Origin: Papilionanthe hookeriana x Papilionanthe teres
Lineage: Eukaryota; Streptophyta; Magnoliopsida; Asparagales; Orchidaceae
Length of the DNA stretch: 64,000 bases
Direction: 5' to 3'
NCBI GenBank assembly: GCA_022702705.1
Contig: CM040428.1
Coordinates: 60,554,155 to 60,618,154 of the forward strand
Shown here: in pieces, positions 49,331-61,133 of the stretch
How positions within the stretch are numbered: the stretch's first letter is position 1
Layout: every line of letters begins with the position of its first letter
The notes under the pieces: generated by a model
Told to the model about the DNA's origin: nothing
Seen by the model: only the letters and a program-made list of their open reading frames with translations
Databases searched by the model: none
Program-made: the position numbers and the translations under genes

Positions 49331-51252
49331 TATATAAAAAAAATGCTCAAAGATCGTCGTCTCCGCTCTGCTAGGGTTTCGCCTCATGGCGAACCCTAGC
49401 GTCTGCTACGATATGTGTCGTACTCTGATCCTTTGTTTCGTCTTTGTCGTCGGGTTCGTCTGTTTGAAGAGCTCGCGTCGTCTGCTTCGTTCGTAGAGAT
49501 TTCGTCATCATCTGGAGCTCGAGTGATCTGGAGTTCGCGTCGCATATGGAGCTCGCGTCTCTGATATGAGTCGTGGCCTTAGCTTCACGTGCTACTGTGT
49601 TGTTTCTGCTTCTGTTCGTCTACGTCTGCCGCTGCGGGCTCTCGATCGAAGCTCGACAGTGGCTCTAACGTCACATCCTCCTCTGCTCAAACCATCTCCT
49701 GACCACCGAGTTGTCTTGTGTTAGCTTCCTTGGTCACTCTCTACACTCTTCACTGTAGGGCTTCGGACAGAACGTAAGCTACTGCCTTTGCGGGTGTACA
49801 CGCCTCAAGTACTCCTAAATTGTGTTTCTTCTCACCTTCTTTTGCGCAGGCAGAGGATGGCGAATTCTGCTACATCGAGAAACCTGGTAGGAAAAATGGG
49901 AAGCCAACCATTTTCTTACGGAAGCAGAATGTAATCAACTTGCTCACGTCTGTCATCTGAATCTAATCTGGAAGTTCCTTTATAGCCATCCTAAAATGGA
50001 GCTTATTCATAAGGAATTTGTGCTTATGCACCTTGTTGGGGAGTGGAAAGTTGACCTTTTAAATGGAAGACACATCCTTATTCAGCTTAAAAATGAAGAG
50101 AATTATACACGTTTATTTGCTAGAAGATTAATCTGGATTGATAACAGAGCCATGAAAATTTTGAAATGGTCGGTGGATTTTGACCCCCAGACGGAACCAC
50201 CAACCATTCCGGTCTGGATTCACCACCCTGACCTGAAAATTCAGCATTTTACTCAAGAAATGTTGCACTATATTGCCTCAACCTACGGTAATCCACTCAA
50301 ATCGGACACTCCTACTCTTAATCTTTCCCTTCCCTCCAAAGCAATGGTACTTGTTGAAAGGGACATCACTTCAATCGCTCGTGAGGAAATTTGGATAGGC
50401 TCACAACATCAATGATATTGGCTAAAGGTTGTTATTGAGCCTCGCCCTTTGTATTGCTCGCATTGTCGTATGTTCGGCCATTCTAATTCTCTATGTCACA
50501 ATCTACACTCACATCTAAGACCAAAGAAGCAAAGTGCTCGGCCGTAGGCAGTGATTCCCTAACAATTTTGATCATCAGAAGGATACTCCTGAATCTGCCA
50601 CTATCCTCGCAGGTGATATGCCACACAAAGCTCATGATGTAGGTTCTACTTTGAAACCTCTTCTCGTGGGGGCAGGGGAGACACTTCACACTTCACCTGC
50701 TCTAGAATCTAACTTTGATGTAACGGGTGGCAATACTTTTACTGAGTTTCTACCGCCTCATTAGATAGAGCAAGTTGTTACTGTGACTCAGACACATAGA
50801 GTTCATGATGTGCAATAGCATACACATGTCCGTCAATCTTTCGACCAATCCACGGAGCATATGAGTCAATCTTCAGGTGATGAATGGGTGGTTTATACAT
50901 CCAGGAAGAAGAAGAAGAATGGATGGCTACTACTAAACTTGAGGGATGATACATTGGTTGATTCGGGTAATGACAGCAAACTTAATAATTTGTTAATTGG
51001 CTCCTGTCCTAGAACTAGAGGCAGAGGCAGAGCTAAATTGAATTTTGCAAGCTAATTAATTCTGCGAATGTTGGCAGACTTTCAGTGTACAATTTCTATG
51101 TCTAGTTTTTAATCTTGATTTTTTGGGTATACATGTATCCTATGTCTGTGGTGTATGCCGGAGGGTTAGGGTCATTTTGAGCCCTTTCTTTCCAAACTAT
51201 TTGTATCTTTCCTCTTATTAATACATTCGCCTTCAGGCTTTTCTAAAAAAGA
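49331..51252 (+). mobile_element. ORF1-only LINE derivative with 14-bp target duplication
   Basis: The element is bounded by perfect copies of AAGTTACAACTTTT (49317-49330 and 51253-51266). It has a GC-rich leader (49360-49850), a frame-shifted protein gene of the plant L1 ORF1 type (DUF4283 plus CCHC knuckle) and a 3' end with a short A-rich tail (ctaaaaaag). Endonuclease and reverse transcriptase (ORF2) are absent: about 200 bp of non-coding DNA join the end of ORF1 to the 3' end. It must have been copied by the enzyme of another LINE. It sits inside the 3' LTR region of the minus-strand copia element, whose sequence resumes after 51266. Confidence 0.8.
49857..51055 (+). pseudogene. DUF4283 / CCHC ORF1 pseudogene of the ORF1-only LINE
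   Basis: A probable start at 49857 (MANSATSRNL) runs 25 codons to a stop. The main open frame, 49996-50415, carries the DUF4283 signature: LVGEWKVDLLNGRHILIQLK, then FDPQTEPPTIPVWIHHPDL, and a VLVERDI end. After one stop the same frame continues to a complete C-X2-C-X4-H-X4-C knuckle, CSHCRMFGHSNSLC, at about 50456-50497. A last open frame at 50861-51055 reads DEWVVYTSRKKKKNGW and ends RGRGRAKLNFAS. In plant L1 elements this protein binds the element RNA. Two shifts or stops break it. It could also be viewed as an ORF1 retrocopy, but the leader and 3' end argue for an element. Confidence 0.8.
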
Positions 51253-51369
51253 AAGTTACAACTTTTCCTCTTATTATATGGGAACAGGGTAGGACAAATA
51301 TAATTGAGACTATTATAACTTACCAAATATAAAGCAAGCGACATATAACATAATAAGAAAAGAATAAAT

Positions 51370-51483
51370 AGAAGAATAAAGTTGAAATATGAAACTCCCT
51401 CCAATAGCTCTCACAGATTGAACTTGTGGTGCCCATATGGTCGATGGTGTGGGCCACCTAATAGGGACAATATTCCATACTCC
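51370..51483 (-). repeat. Copia LTR fragment (3' LTR start)
   Basis: Shares aactccct, aatagctc, agattgaacttgtgg, catatgg and gccacctaa-agggaca with 55046-55165. A polypurine tract, ACTTGAGAGGGAG on the minus strand (about 51497-51485), precedes it, as expected at the start of a 3' LTR. The LTR then continues left into the LINE insertion, so its other end is not defined. Confidence 0.75.
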
Positions 51484-53980
51484 CTCTCAAGTTGTCTCAT
51501 AGATATTTTGATATTTTGTTCAATGAAGCTACCTGAAGATAGAGATTTAATAAAAACATCATCAATTTGAAGATGGGTTGGAACTTAGATAAAGTGTATA
51601 ATATTATTATTGACCTTTTCATAAATAAAATGTCTATCAATCTCAATGTTTTTTATTGTGTCATTATGCATAGGTTTTTTGCAATGCTAATGGTAGTTTG
51701 GCTATAATAGAATATCTTTATGGGATTGACCGTGGAGCATTGCAACTCATTTAGTAACCTTTAAATCCACATTCCTTTACAAATTCCCAAAGCAAGTGCC
51801 TGGCACTCAGATCTGCACTACTTCTAGAGACTGTTGCTTTCTTCTTGCTCCTCCGCATGATAAAATTTCCCCATATATTGTAACAATATTTAAATGTGGA
51901 TCTTTTGTCGGTGAGTTCTCCTGCCTCACTAGCATCATTATAAACTTCTACCTCTCCATTATCTGAGTTAATAAAATAAAATCCTCTTTCAGGGTTTCCT
52001 TAAGAAACCTCAATGTTCTGTACACCATCTCCAAGTGGTCTTCATTTAGACTATTTATATGTTGACTTACAATGTTGCAGAATAAACGATATCAGGCTTG
52101 GTGTGTGACAGGTATATAAGCTTTTCCATTAGTCATTGGTATCTATTGTTCCACTGGTTTCTTTTCTCCGCTTAAATGTACTGTTTTTATTGAAATCCAT
52201 AGAGGTCTTAGCAGGTTTACACCACAATGTTCCTATCTCTTTTAGTCGGTCTAGGATGTACTTTCTTTAGTATATTACATTTTCTTTTGCAGCCTGGCTA
52301 CTTTCATGCCCAAAAAGTATCTCATAGCTCCTGAATTTTTTATTTGAAATTCAATGGCAAGATCCTCCGTAATTTTTCCTGTCCTTTTTATCATTACCAT
52401 TCAGGATCCTATGATCTACATATACAATGAGTATAACTTTCTTACTTTTCTATATATATTTTATGAACAGTGTATGATCAGCTTGACATTGGATGTACCC
52501 ATTAGATTTTATAATCTTGGTAAACTTATCAAACTAAGCTTGTGGAGATTGTCTAAGGCCATGAAGAAATATTTTTATTTAACAAACCAAATGTTCATTT
52601 AAGTTATTTTTCAGCCATGTGGGATCTCTATATACACTTTCTTTTCAAGGTCTCCATTTAAAAAGAAATTGTTAATATCAAGTTGAGGCAGTTCCCACTA
52701 ACCTAGCCTACCACGCTCCATTTAAATTAAGTGGTTTAATCTCCTCTTCAACAACCTATTTTCATCCTGGACTTTGAAGTGCTTCGTGAGTAGAATTAAT
52801 TATCTACGCACTATCAAGATTGGACACAAAAGCTTTATAAGGTGAGGATAACTTCTCATAGGTAAAATACTCATGGATATGATAATTTGTGTAACTTTTT
52901 ATTTCTTCTCCATTGGATTCCACTTCCCTTAGAATTTCAGAGATGTGAATCTAGATTTAGTTATGATAGTCCCGTCATTGCATATTGTCTAGATCCTGCT
53001 AAGTGGATTTTTTTCTCCTAGTGTCCACACGAAGTTCCTCGTGCACTTTCTTATTCTCAATTTCAGGTTGGATAACCTCAAGTGGTGGAACTTAAGAAAC
53101 AGGATGGTTAGAGGGAAGTAGAATAAGTTGTGGTAACTTTAGTTTAGTGTGAGTATTTAGACTAGTGTCCCAAATCTGATATTCACCTAGACTCCCCCTG
53201 AATTTCAGATTTGGGGTAATAGGATTGTTTTTCAAAGAAAGTAACATCTATTGAGTTATTATATTTTTTGGTAATGCGAGAATAACACTTGTACCCTTTT
53301 TTATTTGAAGCGTGACCAAGGAAGATACATTTAATGGATTTTGTGTCAAGCATTGTGTGATTTTGTTGGTGAATGTGAACAAAAGAGACAACCATATATT
53401 TTTAAAGGAAACTTTGATGAGAAGGTTTGAACATGGGTTTGTTTTCATCAAAATATGGGGTGAAGCTTTGAATCCAATGACACTATTTGACAGTGCTATT
53501 TATGAGGTAGGTGACAATGAGCGTTGCATCTCCCCAAAAAAAATTTAGTACATTGTGAGAAAGCATTATAGATCAAGATACCTCAAGGAAATGTTTATTC
53601 TTCTTTTCAGCTATCTCATTTTATTATGGAGTCTCAACAAGAAACTTGCATAGATGATAATATTTTTTTCAAAATAGGGTCCAAGGATCAAGTTGAAGTA
53701 TTCTTTTACACTATTAAGTTTGAGGATCTAAATTTTGTATTGAAATTGAGTATAAATCGTGTCATAGAATGAATAAAAATTTGTGCAGTTTCAAAACTCT
53801 CTTTGATTAGGAATATCCAACTGATTCTAGTATGATCATCAATGAAAGAAACAAACCATCTAACTACATTGATGGTTTTCAATTTTAATGGTCCTTCAAT
53901 GTCACTATCGATGATAGAGAAAGGATGCGAGGGTTTTTACTGAGGTTGATGATATACATGACGACTATGGTTAGCCAATT

Positions 53981-54048
53981 GGCAGATTTTACATTGATAA
54001 AACTCTGGTTTTTTGGCAGATTTTACATTGATAAAACTCTGGTTTTTT
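53981..54048. repeat. 34-bp tandem duplication inside copia
   Basis: ggcagattttacattgataa and the next 14 bases are repeated exactly at 53981 and 54015. The period is not a multiple of three, so it shifts the frame between the protease and integrase regions. Confidence 0.9.
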
Positions 54049-55045
54049 TTTAGTAAAGAGACGAGAGTACAACTTTACAATCTATTGAAATTTTAGATGA
54101 CTCAGATGACATGTCATAATAATACTTGACTTTCAAGAGACGCAAACACAACATACTCAAGAACATAAGAAGAGGATGGTAGGGAAGAAACTTTTGTGTT
54201 AAGAGAATAGCACTCATTGAGTAGATATAGACGAGGAAGCAATTCAACATTACCAATCACTTTCCATAATTCTACCACCTGAAATTCACAATAACTAGAA
54301 TGAAATTTAGTAACATAATTGAAGTCATGATCAAGCTTGCTTATTGAAATTAAGTTGCAATCTAGTTGAGAAACATATAACAGAAGAAATGTGAATATTT
54401 TTTTAGACTTTCACTTCTTCTTTCCCAACAATCATGGAGTGAGATCCATCGTCAAGTCTAACAAATTTGGAGGTGGTGATCTTTTGGTAGTTAATGAGAG
54501 CATAGATATCTTCAATCGTTAGAGCATTTGAATCTATTATCGAAGGTTGAAATCTTTCATTGCTAGCAAAATAAGAGGAGGATATGGTATCGACAAGTCT
54601 AATAAATTTGGAGATGGCGATTTCTTGGTAGTTGAAGATAGCATGAATATCTGCAGTCATGTGATCAGAAACACTTGAATCTATTATTCAAGGTAGAAAT
54701 ATTCCATTATTCATAAGATAAGAAGAGGATGTGATATCTTGGTGTGTCATCAAGCTGGTAGGCTACCCAGTTAGGTTAGTAAGAAGCTTCTTTAGCACCT
54801 CCAACTGTTCATTGATGAATGGACTAGGGTTGGCCAACCCTTCAAAAGAGTTAGCGGTGTAGGTCTTGTTGTCTTGGTCCTTCCTCCCTTATTCTGGTTT
54901 CTAGTATACATGTTTTCATGTAGTTTTCAGCACTTATTCTTTGTATGACCAAGTTTCTTGTAATATTCACACAAGAGACGATTCTTCTTTGACTTTGAAT
55001 TATGGAAAAGTTGTGTATGTACATAACTTCCTTCAGCCCATGAAG

Positions 55046-55165
55046 AATAATTAAAGGAATAAAGCTGAAATAGGAAACTCCCTTCAATAGCTCCCAAAGA
55101 TTGAACTTGTGGGGCTCATATGGCCGGCATGCTTGGCCACCTAACAGGGACAGAATTCCACATGG
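55046..55165 (-). repeat. Copia LTR fragment (5' LTR start)
   Basis: On the minus strand it starts TGTGGAATTCTGTCCCTGTT, parallel to TGGAATATTGTCCCTATTAG in the 3' LTR. After about 120 bp it joins late-gag sequence directly. The duplication expected beyond 55165 could not be matched because the far end of the 3' LTR is not resolved. Confidence 0.7.
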
Positions 55166-56115
55166 ATCTTATTCTTACCTAAGTGGGGATCGAAGTGGGG
55201 AGAAGTTAGAAGCTTTGTTTTTAATCTTGCTGCTTGGATGGAGGAAAAGGAGAGCTACTAGTACTGAGAGGCAAGGCAAGAATGTTGAGATTGGTTGGGC
55301 GAGCAATTGAGATAATGTTCGATAAGATGATAAATATGTTACATGAATACCCTTCATGTTAGGTATCTTTCATGTTGTGTGGTAACTATAAACCCAATAT
55401 GATAATCTTGTTCAACTTGACCTTTGAACTGAGCAACAACCTTGAAAAATCACGTGATTGATTTGAGTAAGTTTTGCTTGATGTTTTTGGCTGGTCAGAA
55501 TCTGACATCCTTAGAGGGGTGGGCCTAGAGCAGTGGTTATGTTGCAACTGTATAATGTCGTTAACTTTGCCAGCTATGCTATGTTATTCACTACTATTTC
55601 TCGTATTCATCGCCAGTTGCACCAAATGGCGTGCTTGACACTTTTTATCGTCTTTTGCTCTTTCTAAAAGGGAGCATAAGTGCAATGCAGTTTCCTTTTG
55701 GGCACTTAAACTTCTGAACAAGTTGAAGTATGTGGCTTATAGTAACTATGTGAAAGAGTAACGCATTTTGACATACATGGTTAAAATTTATGTGCATGAT
55801 ACAACCACGCTAGTAACTCAGTCACGCTAATGTTTGTCATTCCATTTAAATTACTACAAGGAAGATTTGAACATCATGCTAGTCACTCACATCATTACTG
55901 TAGTATTATTTTCAGTGTTGATTATTTAACCTGGGCTCATTTTACCTATTCCTAATTTTTTTAAAAATTTGTCTCCTTAGAGAGCGCTTTTTAATAAGGA
56001 TTTTATGTTTTATCTTTCGTATTTCTTCTTCTTGAATGAAACCATCAACCACTGATAATGATTTATGTGATTGATAAGCAGGTAGCAAGAGTAATTTGCT
56101 TCATCTAGGTGTGGG
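55166..56115. other. Upstream region and leader of the BBR/BPC gene
   Basis: No open frame of note. Near the start codon there are two possible 3' splice sites, gataagcag (ends 56082) and cttcatctag (ends 56109). The bases just before the ATG may thus belong to a leader exon whose 5' part lies further upstream. Introns in the leader are common for this family, and the promoter itself was not located. Confidence 0.4.
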
Positions 56116-56184
56116 ATGGATGATACTGGTCATAGGGAGAATGGAAGACACAAGACTGATCATTATAAATCAGTTCAAGCACAG
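56116..56184 (+). CDS. BPC: BBR/BPC GAGA-binding factor, first coding exon
   Basis: A 69-nt exon encodes MDDTGHRENGRHKTDHYK followed by SVQAQ and ends at a gtatgc donor on a codon boundary. The M-D-D-x-G-x-R-E-N-G-R-H-K start is the N-terminal signature of group II BASIC PENTACYSTEINE proteins (the BPC4/BPC6 type of Arabidopsis). Joined to the exon at 61134 it gives ...VQAQ-WVMPQHQMKD..., the expected continuation, for a protein of 304 residues. The intron between them (56185-61133) is 4.9 kb and holds a truncated gypsy element, sense to the gene. Without this exon the main exon would seem to start at an ATG at 61104, which lies in the intron. Confidence 0.92.
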
Positions 56185-57218
56185 GTATGCTTGATGCCTT
56201 AGAAAATAATAAATGGATTTGTAGCCGTGCCTTTCATTATGGTGATTGCATGCTAGGCATTTCAACACGTTGGTTCAGTTCAGGACCTGTCGGGTCCAAT
56301 CTCAATCCAGATGCTTTTTTTGGATCAAGGTTTGGTTATGTTGAGATTTGTCCATTTCTGATCCGAAAACTGTGATTCATTGGGTTGTTGTGATTTGAGA
56401 TTATTGCATATGGCAAGGTCAGAGATCAGAGGAAGTGGTTGATGTTTGGCATATTGGTATTGTTGGCAGGATTGATGGTGATGCATGAGAGGGAGAGGGG
56501 TATTAGTGGCAGTTGTTTCCTCAACTAGGGAAACAACGATAGATGTCGTGGTTGTTGAGGGAGATAGGGAAGAAGAGTGGGAAGGAACCTGGATGCCTAC
56601 AATGACCACCTGGCAGCAAACTATAAAATAAGAAAAGCTAAAGAAAGAGAATGAGATGGCAGATAAGAAATAATGACTGTAATACCAGGTTCTGAAAGTG
56701 CTTTCTATTGGCATAAGGACTGTAATGCCCTGTTACGCCACGGGAGGGACCAGTCGAACGCCTCCCAACTGGCCTGTCCCCTCCACAGATGGGCCGATCC
56801 TCTTCGCAGGAAGCAACTGAGCTATCGCAGGTAGTGACAGAGGAAGGAAAGGAGCAGGTGGAGCCGCTAGGTCTATAATCCCATATTCAAGGAGGAGAAA
56901 TTGAGGGGAGTTGGAGGGAATGTTTAGAAGGAAAGTTTTTAAATATTGTATGAAGATTCTATTAAGGGGGCAACCTAGGGTTAATTTCTTTCATGAATTA
57001 TTTTGACGGCTGCTGTGTTTTTTTCTTTTGTGTTGTTCCTAGCGACGTCTAGGGTGGGGGAGAGTCGATCTACTTCTCGAAGGTAGATAATCCTTTGTAT
57101 CTTGCTTGTGTTTTTTTTTTTATTGTGGTAAGAGCAACCCTTATTTGTGTCTTTCCAATTATCTATTGTGATTTCATTGTGGTTTGTTTGTTGATTTTGG
57201 TGTCGAGGTGTATCAAAT

Positions 57219-57230
57219 TGGTATCAGAGC
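57219..57230 (+). promoter_or_regulatory. Retroelement primer-binding site (initiator tRNA-Met)
   Basis: TGGTATCAGAGC is complementary to the 3' end of plant initiator tRNA-Met, where reverse transcription of the gypsy element starts. It lies three bases after the proposed LTR end. Confidence 0.9.
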
Positions 57231-59937
57231 ATAGATCTTGGTGGGATGGAAGCAAAGAAAGTTGATGTGCTAGAAGGAGAGGCGAGGCAACTTCGATCTT
57301 GAATGGAAGAAAGGTTTACCATGGAGGACAGATTCTCGTCTATTGAAAGTCGAATGAGTGATGTATTTGAAGACATAGGAGAAATGTGGGAGATGATGAA
57401 AAAGCTCATAGAGATGCAATTCAAGGCCGTGCCGACTGCTCCAACTGCAAACCCTAACCAGGGTTGATCAGGGAATCCTTGGCTAAGTGAAAGGGGTAGG
57501 AGATCGAGCGAGAAGACAACGAAGAAGACATCTTCTACGTAGAAGAGCATTCCCCTAGGACTTTGAGAGGAGGGGTAGTGGAGACTTTCGATGGAGGGAG
57601 GTGAGCTGAAAATTGGAGAAGGGACGGTGGAAGGCCACGGAAGAGTATGATGGAGTAAGGAGGTAATCGGGAGTGGGATATGCCTTTGATCGCAAGAGGG
57701 AGTTTCACCCTAGATACACGGGGGGAAATTTCGGAGAGAGAGAAAGTTAGGGTGGAGAGGCAAGGGTCGGGAAATTGAAAATGCCAATCTTCAAAGGGGA
57801 GGATGCACATGGATGGGTGTATTGGGTGGAGCGATACTTTACGATCAATGGGTTGACTGAGGAAGAGAAGCTCATGGCAGCAGGATTATGCTTGAAGGGG
57901 AAAGCTTTAGCGTAGTTCCAATGGATGGAGGCAAGGTATCTGATACACTCATGGGAGGGGTTTAAGGATTGCTTGTTGGAATATTTCCGAGTCATTAGGG
58001 AAGGAGACCTACACGAGCAATTCTATGCTCTGACTCAAGAGATGAAGGTTTTGGAGTACTGAGAGAAGTTTCAGCTCTTGTCAGGCTTGGAAGGAAACTT
58101 CTTGAAAGGCCTAAAGCTCGCATACGAGCGACCATCTGCCCCTTGAGACCACCTGGATTGAGGGAAATGATGGAGCTCGCCCAGATGATGGAGGATAAGA
58201 AGCAGGTGAAGAAGATCAGCAAAGGCGGCCACGCTAAGGGATTCTACAAGAGCACTGTGATAGCCATGACACTAAGGATTCAGATGGTGTCATTTTATAA
58301 TGAGATGTCAAAGGAGAAGATACCAGACCCCGGCCCGGGCGTAATTTCAAGCGCCTCACAGATGCAAAAGTGCAAGACAAAAGGGCCAAAGGATTGTGTT
58401 ATTGTTGTAACGAGAAATATGCCCTAGGACACTGTTGCAAGGAGCGCACTCTTTAGGTTCTTTAAGTTCATGAAGAGGATACGGAGAGTGAGGAATCAGA
58501 AGAGGAAACAACGGAGGAGCATCTGCATTTGGATGTGGCAGATGAGTCCCTCAATTCGGTGGTGGGATTTACCCTAAATTACGCCATGAAGGTGAGGGGA
58601 TGGATCGGGGAACAACCAATTGTGGTGTTGGTGGATAGTGTGGCCACACATGACTCTATCTCAAATCAAGTTGTGGAGAAGCTAGGTTTGAAGCTGATGA
58701 CTACAGGGAATTTTGGCATCATGATGTGGACAAGGAAGGTTGAGAAATAGTTAAGGAATTTGCAAGGGGTTGGTTCTGACACTGCATGGCCTATAGGTGA
58801 TGGGAGACTTCATTCCTTTAGATTTGAGCAACATAGATGTGATTTAGGGGATGAAGTTGCTTCGAACATTGGGAGAGATGAAGGTGGATTGAAAGTCCTT
58901 GACGATGGAGTTCCAAGTGGAGGTTAGGAGTTGGTGCTGAGAGGAGATGATGGTTTATGCAAAATCATAATGTCGCTCAAAATCATGGTCAAGTCAATTC
59001 GGGGAGCAGGACTGGGCTACTTGGTGGAGTTGCAAATCTTTAAGGAGCTTCGAGATTTAGAGTTGGCAGAGTTTCTGGAGGGTTCCCAACAGCTCTTACC
59101 ACGCTTTACTGATGTTTTCCAGCAACCAAGCAGGTTACCACCTCGGAGGGAGCACGAGCACGCTATTATATTGGAGAGAGTTTCTCCCTCAAACCATTCA
59201 GGTACCCCCAGACTCAGAAAGATTAGATAGAACAGCTGATCTGTGATTTGCTCGAGGCTGGGATTATCAGGCCTAGTGTGAGACCTTTTTTCCAGTCCCT
59301 CCCTGTTGGTGAAATAAAAAGATGGTAGTTGAAGATTCTGCTTGAACTATCGGGCTATGAATAAAGAAACAGTGTTTGATAAGTTTCCTATTCCTGTGAT
59401 CGATGAGTTGCTAGATGAGCTTTATGGGACAGTCATTTTCTCAAAAAATGATCTTAAGTCAAGGTACCACCAGATCAGTATGAAGCCAGCAGATGTGTCA
59501 AGATAGCATTCATGACACATGAAGGATGTTATGAATTCTTAATGACGTCGTTTGGCCTATTCAACCTCTGGTGACATTTCAACCCCTCATGAATAGGGTT
59601 TTTCATTCTTATCTCTGGTAATTTGTCCTGGTTTTCTTTGATGATATCTTGATCTACAGTCGTACAAATACAGCATATGGGGCACTTGAGGACAGTCACA
59701 GAGATGTAAAAGGGAGCACCAATTGTATGCTAACTTGAAGAAATGTTTTTTTGCTCAGTTACAGTGGAGTACCTAGGACATATGGTGCCAAGATGGAAGT
59801 AGCAGTGGATCAGTCCAAGATTGAGGTTATGGTCAATTGGCCCTTATCAAGTAATTTGAAGGAGTTGAGAGGATTTTTTGGACTCAAGGGCTACTACCGG
59901 AAGTTCATGAGAGATATGGCACGATAGCATGACCATG

Positions 59938-60014
59938 ACGGAGCAGCTAAAGAAAACAATTTCAGTTGGGACGGAGCAGCTAAAGAAAACAATTTCAGTT
60001 TGGGGGGGGGGGGG
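59938..60014. repeat. 33-bp tandem duplication followed by a 13-G run
   Basis: The unit starting acggagcagctaaagaaaac occurs at 59938-59970 and again at 59971-60003, nearly identical. Directly after it is an uninterrupted run of 13 G (60002-60014). Both lie between the RT and RNase H parts of the gypsy element and break its frame. Confidence 0.9.
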
Positions 60015-61133
60015 AAGCACTAATACGAGCATTTGAGCATTTGAGGAGGGCCATGGCTAGCGTACCGATATTAGCAGTTCCAAATTTTAGTAAACCACTT
60101 GTGGTGGAGACAAATGCATCAGGATATAGATTGGGAGCAGTGCTCATGCAGGATCAGTGGCTGATTGCTTACTTCAGCCAGGTTCTTACGGCCAAAGCGA
60201 GGCTGAAGTCAGCATATGAACGAGAATTGATGGCGATTGTTTTGACCATTCAGAAGTGGCAGCCATACCTGTTGGGACGGCATTTCTTGGTCAGGACAAA
60301 CCAGAGTTTAAAGTATCTTCTAGAGCAGAGGAGTTTAAAATTATACTGTTATAATTCATATAAAACACTAGCAGAAGAGTGAGATCGTTGGTTAGAAATT
60401 TTTTGCTTGCAAGGCCTTGGGTTTCCTTCCAATCCGTAGGAGTACCCATTTTTGTCTTAATACCCTTGTTTGCAAGGGGTGATTAAAAAATATAAATGCT
60501 ACTATTGTTATTACAACCAATATTTTAATATACTATTTTAAGTGATGGATCATGAGCTTTGTAGGAGATTTTTATTCAGCTCCAATGATGGGGATGATTA
60601 TAAAGATGAAGCTCAGAAATTTGAAATTTTTGGAGCTTTGGATTTTTTAATTTTAGTTATATTCTATTAATTGGGAGACTTGGATGATGAAGTTGGAAAT
60701 TTAAAAGGGTTTCTTTCACATTCTTACCCATGGATATAGTCATTCATTGAAGCAATTTTAAAATTTGAGTATATGATCAAAATGAACTCCAGATGTTAGG
60801 TGTATCCATTTGTCTTAATTTTTTTTTCAAATTTTTAATTCTATGCTACACTCAACTAGTTAAATTTGAACTAATTTGGTCATAAATTCAAATTTATCAT
60901 CTCTTTTGATAGAAAATAGAAATTGATGAAGAGAAGCTTCCCATGAGAAAATTTTGGGCTTTTTAGGATTAATCTCATTAGTTTGAGCTAATATTAAGTA
61001 GTGAGATTAATCCTTAAAAAATTACTTTTCTTAATAGAAAACTTCCCTCCATTTTTTTCCCAAAGTAATGTATGTGAGCTAAACTGTCCATATAATTTCT
61101 AATGTGGGTTTCCTTGTTAATTTTGGATGGCAG

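Larger units (their letters stand above)
51267..55165 (-). mobile_element. Decayed Ty1/copia retrotransposon, minus strand
   Basis: Read right to left, the element begins with a short piece of 5' LTR (55165 to about 55040), then the gag knuckle CEYYKKLGHTKNKC (54971-54930), where the second cysteine is tyrosine. Next are a protease region IIDSSVSDHMT (54688-54656), integrase (HPFSIIDSDIEGP near 53925-53890, FVSFIDDHTR near 53870-53840) and the KCIFLGH segment (about 53345-53320). Reverse transcriptase has its active site as YVDH (52422-52411) in place of YVDD, and an RNase H end lies near 51950-51600. Part of a 3' LTR (51483-51370) matches the 5' piece by about 115 bp. The 5' LTR runs straight into late gag, so an internal deletion removed the leader and most of gag. 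Many stops are present. Confidence 0.88.
56721..60382 (+). mobile_element. Truncated Ty3/gypsy element in the BBR/BPC intron
   Basis: A candidate 5' LTR begins TGTAATGCCCTG at 56721 and ends ...GTATCA at 57215. A perfect initiator-Met tRNA primer site TGGTATCAGAGC follows at 57219-57230. Decayed gag (57247 on) ends in a knuckle-like CYCCNEKYALGHCC (58397-58438). The protease reads LVDSVATHDSIS (58628-58663), with glycine replaced by valine after D-S. RT shows LNYRAMNKETVFDKFPIPVI and FFDDILIYS (59634-59660), and RNase H is open at 60041-60382. Integrase and the 3' LTR are missing. Frame breaks are frequent. Motifs fit the chromovirus side of gypsy, but no chromodomain is left to test it. The first 535 bp and last 750 bp of the intron lie outside the element. 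Confidence 0.88.

Noticed and set aside
56325..58222. Several minus-strand frames of 75-129 codons
   Set aside because: They are antisense shadows of the gypsy LTR and gag region or lie in intron DNA, without motifs.
61104..61133. ATG at 61104 as the start of the BBR/BPC protein
   Set aside because: The ten codons it adds (MGFLVNFGWQ) are not family-like and end at a cag acceptor. The exon at 56116-56184 supplies the conserved N terminus in phase.
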